Of a stretch of DNA of 64,000 nucleotides, positions 58,999-64,000 are shown one piece after another. The DNA comes from Candidatus Hydrogenedentota bacterium. GTDB lineage: Bacteria; Hydrogenedentota; Hydrogenedentia; Hydrogenedentales; CAILVY01. Under the pieces are notes generated by a model. It had not been told where the DNA came from. It did no database searches and saw nothing but the letters and a program-made list of their open reading frames with translations. A program made the translations under genes and the position numbers. Within the stretch, counting starts at the first letter, position 1. Each line of letters begins with the position of its first letter. The stretch is taken from assembly GCA_029565395.1 (NCBI GenBank), contig JAKQOG010000119.1, forward strand, positions 1-64,000. The letters run 5' to 3'.

Positions 58999-60540
58999 AT
59001 GATTACACGACGGCATTTTCTGAAAGGGATGGCCGCGGGCACGGCCGCAATGGCCGTATCCGGCCCAATCCCCGCGCAGGCGGCACCCGGACCGCCCAAC
59101 ATCATTTTCATCCTGGCGGATGACATCGGCTATGGCGATTTGGGCTGTTGCGGCGCGACCAAGGTCAAAACGCCCAATCTGGACCGAATCGCACGCGAAG
59201 GCGTTCGCTTTACCGATGCGCACTCGACCGCGGCGGTCTGCACGCCCACGCGGTACAGTTTTCTTACCGGGCAATACGCATGGCGCAACCCCGACGGGGA
59301 TCATATCTTGAGTGGCGTCGCGCCGCTGGCCATTCCGAAGGGCATGGCAACGGTTCCTTCCCTGCTGAAAGAGGCGGGGTATGCCACGGGGGTGGTGGGC
59401 AAGTGGCACCTGGGCCTGGGCACGAAAGAGAAGCCGGTGGATTACAACCAGGATGTGCAGCCGGGTCCGCTGGAGGCGGGGTTTGATTATGCGTTCTTCT
59501 TCCCGGCGACGGGCGACCGCGTGCCGTGCGTGTTTGTGGAGAACCACCGGGTTATGGGACTGGATCCTTCGGATCCAATTCAGGTGAGTTACGAGCAAAA
59601 GGTCGGGAATGATCCCACGGGAGAAGAACATCCTGAATTGCTCAAGATTAAGGCGGACAAGTCGCATTCCAAGACGATTGTGAACGGCGTGAGCCGGATC
59701 GGGTATATGTCCGGCGGAAATTCCGCGCGATGGGTGGATGAAGACATCGCAGACACCTTCACGCGAAAGGCGGTGTCGTTCATAGAACAAAACAAAGATC
59801 ATCCGTTCTTCCTGTATTTTGCGCCTCACGACATTCATGAGCCGATGGTGCCGCATCCGCGGTTCCGGGGCACGAGCGAATGCGGGTGGCGCGGCGACGT
59901 GATCCATCAGTTGGACTGGAGCGTGGGCGAGGTGCTGGCGGCGCTGGATCGGCTGAACCTGGCCGGCAACACGCTGATCATCTTCACGAGCGATAATGGC
60001 GGCGCCATTAAGGACACTTATGACGATGGCACCAATGCGCTGCATGCGCTTCAGCCGCCCAACGCGCCCCTGCGCGGGGAAAAGGGCACATTGTATGAAG
60101 GAGGCCATCGGGAGCCGTTCCTGGCGCGCTGGCCCGGCAAGATTTCGGCTGGCACGACGTCGGATGAACTTATCGGCCTTATCGACATGCTGGCCATGTT
60201 TACCGCGGTTGCGGGGGGCGCCCTTCCATCGGACGCTGGACCGGACAGTTATAATGTGCTTCCGGCGCTATTGGGCGAAAAGCGGGCAGCGCCGTTGCGC
60301 GATCATCTGGTGCTGCAAATTAACGGCAGGGAGCCGTTGGCTATTCGGCAGGGTCCGTGGGTGCTGATTAACAAACGCCGGGGCAAAAAACAGCCTGCTG
60401 ATGTCAAGAACGCAGAGTTGTACAATCTCGCCGAAGACTTGGCGGAAAAGGATAATGTTGCGAAAAAGTATCCGGAAAAAGTGAAGGAATTGACTGCGCT
60501 GCTGGATCGTGTGTGCAGCACCCCGCGCAGCCGGACGTGA
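58999..60540 (+). CDS. Tat-exported arylsulfatase (sulfatase family)
   Basis: RRHFLKGMAAG leader; NIIFILADDIGYGDLGCCG; FGly motif CTPTR in HSTAAVCTPTRYSFLTGQY; GKWHLG. Confidence 0.95.
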   Translation: MITRRHFLKGMAAGTAAMAVSGPIPAQAAPGPPNIIFILADDIGYGDLGCCGATKVKTPNLDRIAREGVRFTDAHSTAAVCTPTRYSFLTGQYAWRNPDGDHILSGVAPLAIPKGMATVPSLLKEAGYATGVVGKWHLGLGTKEKPVDYNQDVQPGPLEAGFDYAFFFPATGDRVPCVFVENHRVMGLDPSDPIQVSYEQKVGNDPTGEEHPELLKIKADKSHSKTIVNGVSRIGYMSGGNSARWVDEDIADTFTRKAVSFIEQNKDHPFFLYFAPHDIHEPMVPHPRFRGTSECGWRGDVIHQLDWSVGEVLAALDRLNLAGNTLIIFTSDNGGAIKDTYDDGTNALHALQPPNAPLRGEKGTLYEGGHREPFLARWPGKISAGTTSDELIGLIDMLAMFTAVAGGALPSDAGPDSYNVLPALLGEKRAAPLRDHLVLQINGREPLAIRQGPWVLINKRRGKKQPADVKNAELYNLAEDLAEKDNVAKKYPEKVKELTALLDRVCSTPRSRT

Positions 60541-60659
60541 AATAGATTAGAACGGGAGTAACGTGCATTGTTTTGCCATTGCGCGCCTACGGCCGCAGTC
60601 GCCGGTGATTTTTGGAATAAAGTGTATGAGATTTCAAAGCACAGCTTTAAGGACAAGCC

Positions 60660-60684
60660 CGTTCCCAAGTCCAACTTGGGAACG
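60660..60684. repeat. REP-like perfect palindrome
   Basis: CGTTCCCAAGT-CCA-ACTTGGGAACG, 11-bp arms. Confidence 0.7.
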
Positions 60685-60703
60685 AGTGGCAAGGAGTTAA
60701 CCC

Positions 60704-62266
60704 ATGCAGGAACAGAACCGTCAATCAAATTCCCATTTGATAAAAGAAGACGAAAAGGCCGGTGTAAGCCGGCGGTTTTTTCTGAGCAGCGTTAGTGCGG
60801 GCGCCGTAGCGCTGGGGGCCACTTCGATGATGCAGTCCGCCGTGGGAAAACCGGCGAAGGAAGAAGGCGGGCTTCCGGTGGGCAAGGCCCTGCGGGTGCA
60901 GCCGGTGCTGGTGTATGCCGTGTCGAAACCACAGGAGAAGACAAGTTGGCGGCCCTACGGCGCGATTCAGTCCGATGCGGCGGCGGCAGAAGAGGTAAAA
61001 CGCATCGAAGCGGAACTGGCCGATCTCGTGAAAACTGTCGAGTTTCCGGTGGAAGTGCTGCCGGTGATTTCGGCGAGTTCGGAAGACAAAATCAAGCAGA
61101 TGGCGGGCACGGATGCCGATGTGCTGCTGGTGTATGCCGCGACCGGTCCCACGGAATGGTTTCAAGCACTGGCGGCGTCAAAAGCGGCGAATATCATGTT
61201 TTTGCGGCATCAATCCGGACCGCATTACCTTTGGTACGAAATCGCGCACTGGCGGCTGCTGCGGTTTAATGAGGACGCCATGGTGGAGCCAAACATGGAT
61301 GTCGGCGACATTGTGGTGGACAAGTACGAGGAAGTGGCGTGGCGGTTGCGCGCACTGTATGGGCTGAAAAACGCACGGGGCACGAAAATGCTGGCCATCG
61401 GAAGTCTGGCGGCATACAGCAAGCCCGGTCAGGAATTAGGCCCCAACTATGCGCGGGACGTGTGGGGATATACGATAGAGATCGTTCCTCACGAGGAGTT
61501 CAAGCAGCGGCTGGAGCGCGCCAAGTCGGATGCGGCGGTAATGCAGAAAGTGGCGCAGGATGTGGCGGATTTCCTGGAGCGTCCGAAGCTGAAACTGCAG
61601 ACGGAGCGGCGCTTCGTGGAGAACTCCTTCGTGGCCTATCATGTGTGCCGGGAACTGTTGCAGGAAAAGAATGCATTCAATTTCGGATTTGATCATTGCA
61701 TGGGCGGGGACGTTATCGGGATGCTGGACACGCCGCCGTGCCTGGTGCTGGCGCTGGCGAATGATGAAGGCTACACCGCGTATTGCCATACCGACCTTAC
61801 GCACACGGTGCCGGGAGTGCTATTGCGCTGGATCAGCGGCAAGCCATCGTTCGTATGCAACACGCATTTCCCGCATGACGGCATATTTACCGTGGCCCAT
61901 TGCGCCGCGCCGATGAAAATGAACGGCCGCACTCCGGAGCCCACGACGGTAATGACGCACTACGAATCCGATTATGGTGCGGCCACGAAGGTGGAATACC
62001 CGAAGGGCCAGGAACTCACCGTGGTGATATCCGCGCTCAATTGCAAACGCTGGCACGGGTTTTCAGGCGCCGTGATCGATTCGCCGTCGCTGCCCGCGTG
62101 CCGGTCGCAGATGAACATCAAGGTTAACGGCGATTGGAAAGGCCTGCTGGAGCGCATGGAAGGATTCCACGCGCAAATTGTGTATGGCAATTACCTCCGG
62201 GAAGTGGGGTATGCTCTCAAGAAGGTCAAAGCGGTTGAATGGAAAAACTACAGCACCGAGGCATGA
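60704..62266 (+). CDS. Tat-exported protein, L-fucose/arabinose isomerase-like fold (putative)
   Basis: SRRFFLSSVSAGAVALG twin-Arg leader; FGFDHCMGGDVIGMLDTPPCLVLALANDEGYTAYCHTDLTHTVPGVLLRWISGKPSFVCNTHF resembles sugar-isomerase C-terminal region; SD AAGGAG at 60691. Confidence 0.55.
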   Translation: MQEQNRQSNSHLIKEDEKAGVSRRFFLSSVSAGAVALGATSMMQSAVGKPAKEEGGLPVGKALRVQPVLVYAVSKPQEKTSWRPYGAIQSDAAAAEEVKRIEAELADLVKTVEFPVEVLPVISASSEDKIKQMAGTDADVLLVYAATGPTEWFQALAASKAANIMFLRHQSGPHYLWYEIAHWRLLRFNEDAMVEPNMDVGDIVVDKYEEVAWRLRALYGLKNARGTKMLAIGSLAAYSKPGQELGPNYARDVWGYTIEIVPHEEFKQRLERAKSDAAVMQKVAQDVADFLERPKLKLQTERRFVENSFVAYHVCRELLQEKNAFNFGFDHCMGGDVIGMLDTPPCLVLALANDEGYTAYCHTDLTHTVPGVLLRWISGKPSFVCNTHFPHDGIFTVAHCAAPMKMNGRTPEPTTVMTHYESDYGAATKVEYPKGQELTVVISALNCKRWHGFSGAVIDSPSLPACRSQMNIKVNGDWKGLLERMEGFHAQIVYGNYLREVGYALKKVKAVEWKNYSTEA

Positions 62267-62477
62267 TGTGAGACTCTTTCATGCGGCGTATGAAGCATAT
62301 CAGGAGGAACGGCAACAGCAACGGAAATAATTGACGCGAATGTGAAAAGGAAACCGTTAATGGTCCTTTCTCTCTGTATTCTACCCATCTATTCCGCAAG
62401 TGCAAAAGAATGTGTTATCGGCATATTTGCTGAACCGTGTCAGAAAAGAACGGCCCAATACGCCTGGGGATGGCTTT

Positions 62478-63188
62478 CTATAGAGTCCATGTCCGCATCC
62501 GTATTTCCGAAACCTTTCGGGGAAGGAAGAAACGGTAAGCGGCGATACCGAATACGAATCCGCCGATGTGCGCCCACCAGGCGATCCCTCCCGCATGATC
62601 CGAATCGGTCAGGGCGAGTGTTCCGCTGAAGAATTGCATGACGAACCAAAAGAACATGTAGAAGAAGGCGCGGACTTCGATAAAAAGCGGGTAGAAGAAA
62701 ATGGGCACCACGCAGACGATGCGGGCCATGGGGAACAGAAATACATATGCCGCCAGCACGCCCGCGATGGCTCCCGATGCCCCAATCACTGGTACGCGGG
62801 AATTGCCGTTGGTCAGTAAATGCACCACGCCCGCCACCATGCCGCACAGCAGATAGAACGCCACAAAACGCAGGTGGCCCATGCGGTCTTCCACGTTATC
62901 GCCGAATATCCAGAGAATCCACATATTGACGATGATGTGGAGCCACCCTCCATGCAGAAACATACTGGTGAGGAAAGGCCAGTAGTTGTCCGGATACCCA
63001 ACCCATGAAGCCCAAAGCGGATGCGTAAATCGCCTGGGCACGATGCCAAAGAGATAAATCAGATTTTCAAGTTGTTGATCCGAAAGCGTTAGCTGAAAAA
63101 CGAACACAGCCACGTTTATCAAAATGATACTCGTGGTAACAATGGGCACGGGACGTTGTCCCGGCACGTTATCGCGAATCGGAAACAT
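62478..63188 (-). CDS. Rhomboid family intramembrane serine protease
   Basis: HGGWLHIIVNMWILWIFGDNVED, catalytic GASGAIAGVLAAY, AHIGGFVFG. Confidence 0.92.
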   Translation of the reverse strand: MFPIRDNVPGQRPVPIVTTSIILINVAVFVFQLTLSDQQLENLIYLFGIVPRRFTHPLWASWVGYPDNYWPFLTSMFLHGGWLHIIVNMWILWIFGDNVEDRMGHLRFVAFYLLCGMVAGVVHLLTNGNSRVPVIGASGAIAGVLAAYVFLFPMARIVCVVPIFFYPLFIEVRAFFYMFFWFVMQFFSGTLALTDSDHAGGIAWWAHIGGFVFGIAAYRFFLPRKVSEIRMRTWTL

Positions 63189-63441
63189 ACCCTACATCTT
63201 CCAGAAATGGCCGTGCATTTTCCAGCGAAGCCGATTGATGGGGGTAGGATGCAATCTCCGCCTGTGTTTCTGCCGATCCTGAACGCTTGAAATGGGGGAT
63301 GAACGGTGAGCGAATTTTGGTGAAGGAGCATTTCACGCTGGCGGCCCCCTGCAACCTTAAACACATGCCTGGCACGGGGTATATGGTTTGACAAAGGATA
63401 GTTTTTCGAGATTCTGTTTAGGGGCAAGCGATACATATTGC

Positions 63442-63470
63442 TTGACAGGGTTTTGTCGTGCCGGTATGAT
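63442..63470 (+). promoter_or_regulatory. Candidate sigma70 promoter of TetR gene
   Basis: TTGACA (63442-63447), 17-bp spacer, TATGAT (63465-63470). Confidence 0.5.
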
Positions 63471-63516
63471 GAGGCGGAATTCATCAACTGAGTTTCTGCT
63501 CAACGGATGGTGAAAA

Positions 63517-64000
63517 ATGCCAAATAGTGTAGCCTCATATGCGCAGGCGCGATGGGATCGTGATCGCCATCGGAAAGTCAACGATATATTGGATGCGGCG
63601 GAGCGATTGTTTCGGGCGAAGGGGTACCGTGTCGCGACAACGGATGACATTGCACGGGATTCGGGGTATTCGGTGGGGACGATTTACAACATTTTTCAAA
63701 ACAAGGAAGAGTTGTATGCGCAGGTGATCGAGCGGATCGGTCAGGAATTATTGAAACGGTTTGAGTATGCGGTGGCGAGCAAGCGCAATCCCAGCGAAGC
63801 CATAGAAGCGTTGATTATATTGCGCTTGTCGAATTTCTCGAAAGATCGTCTTTTCTTTCAGCCCTTTTCGTGTGACGGAGACTTGAGCATCCCGCCCGAT
63901 TCCTCGCAACTTCCCAAGCGGGTCATCGCGCTGTACGAAAAATATATTCATTCGGTGAGCGCCCTGTTCCGCCGGGCCATAGAACGGGAAGGGGTGAAGG
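63517..64000 (+). CDS. TetR/AcrR family transcriptional regulator (truncated by window end; absent from the ORF track because no stop is present)
   Basis: MPNSVASYAQARWDRDRHRKVNDILDAAERLFRAKGYRVATTDDIARDSGYSVGTIYNIFQNKEELYAQVIERIGQELL: classic TetR HTH. Confidence 0.9.
   Translation, partial: MPNSVASYAQARWDRDRHRKVNDILDAAERLFRAKGYRVATTDDIARDSGYSVGTIYNIFQNKEELYAQVIERIGQELLKRFEYAVASKRNPSEAIEALIILRLSNFSKDRLFFQPFSCDGDLSIPPDSSQLPKRVIALYEKYIHSVSALFRRAIEREGVK

Noticed and set aside
58954-60108. 384-codon minus-strand ORF opposite the sulfatase
   Set aside because: Arg/His-rich antisense translation of a confident sulfatase gene.
62342-62629. 95-aa plus-strand ORF with a hydrophobic start before the rhomboid gene
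   Set aside because: The signal-peptide-like start is followed by sequence overlapping the 3' end of the rhomboid gene in antisense; not supportable as a CDS.

Overview
The window is 64 kb of chromosome-like sequence with no rRNA, tRNA, CRISPR array or recognisable transposase that I could see. It resembles a polysaccharide-degrading PVC/Hydrogenedentota-type bacterium; this is inference from the protein repertoire and the EGEGEG-linker/'[18 protein letters not shown]' C-termini, not a taxonomic result. About 40 protein genes are supportable. They include secreted/Tat-exported carbohydrate enzymes (GH29, GH2, GH78-like, sulfatase, Gfo/Idh/MocA oxidoreductase), a five-gene sugar ABC/GH78 operon, metallophosphoesterases, an M4 peptidase, Nramp+UspA, mutS, hypE, a stand-alone AICAR transformylase, a rhomboid protease and a TetR regulator running off the right edge. 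The most interesting signal is a family of four large secreted proteins (5901-9440, 19913-22168, 37298-39984, 40271-43048). They have unrelated N-terminal architectures but share a ~92-aa C-terminal module: two EF-hand/dockerin-like half repeats with four invariant cysteines. Each gene has a perfect TTGACA box upstream with a 17-bp-spaced candidate -10. Two of them form a ~3 kb tandem duplication with near-identical ends and a divergent centre; one copy carries a single-base frameshift. Other points: a PAS 'histidine kinase' whose phospho-acceptor His is Gln and which lacks an ATPase domain, PASTA repeats with a paired-cysteine pattern, and several REP-like palindromes at gene boundaries, one apparently captured inside a coding sequence.
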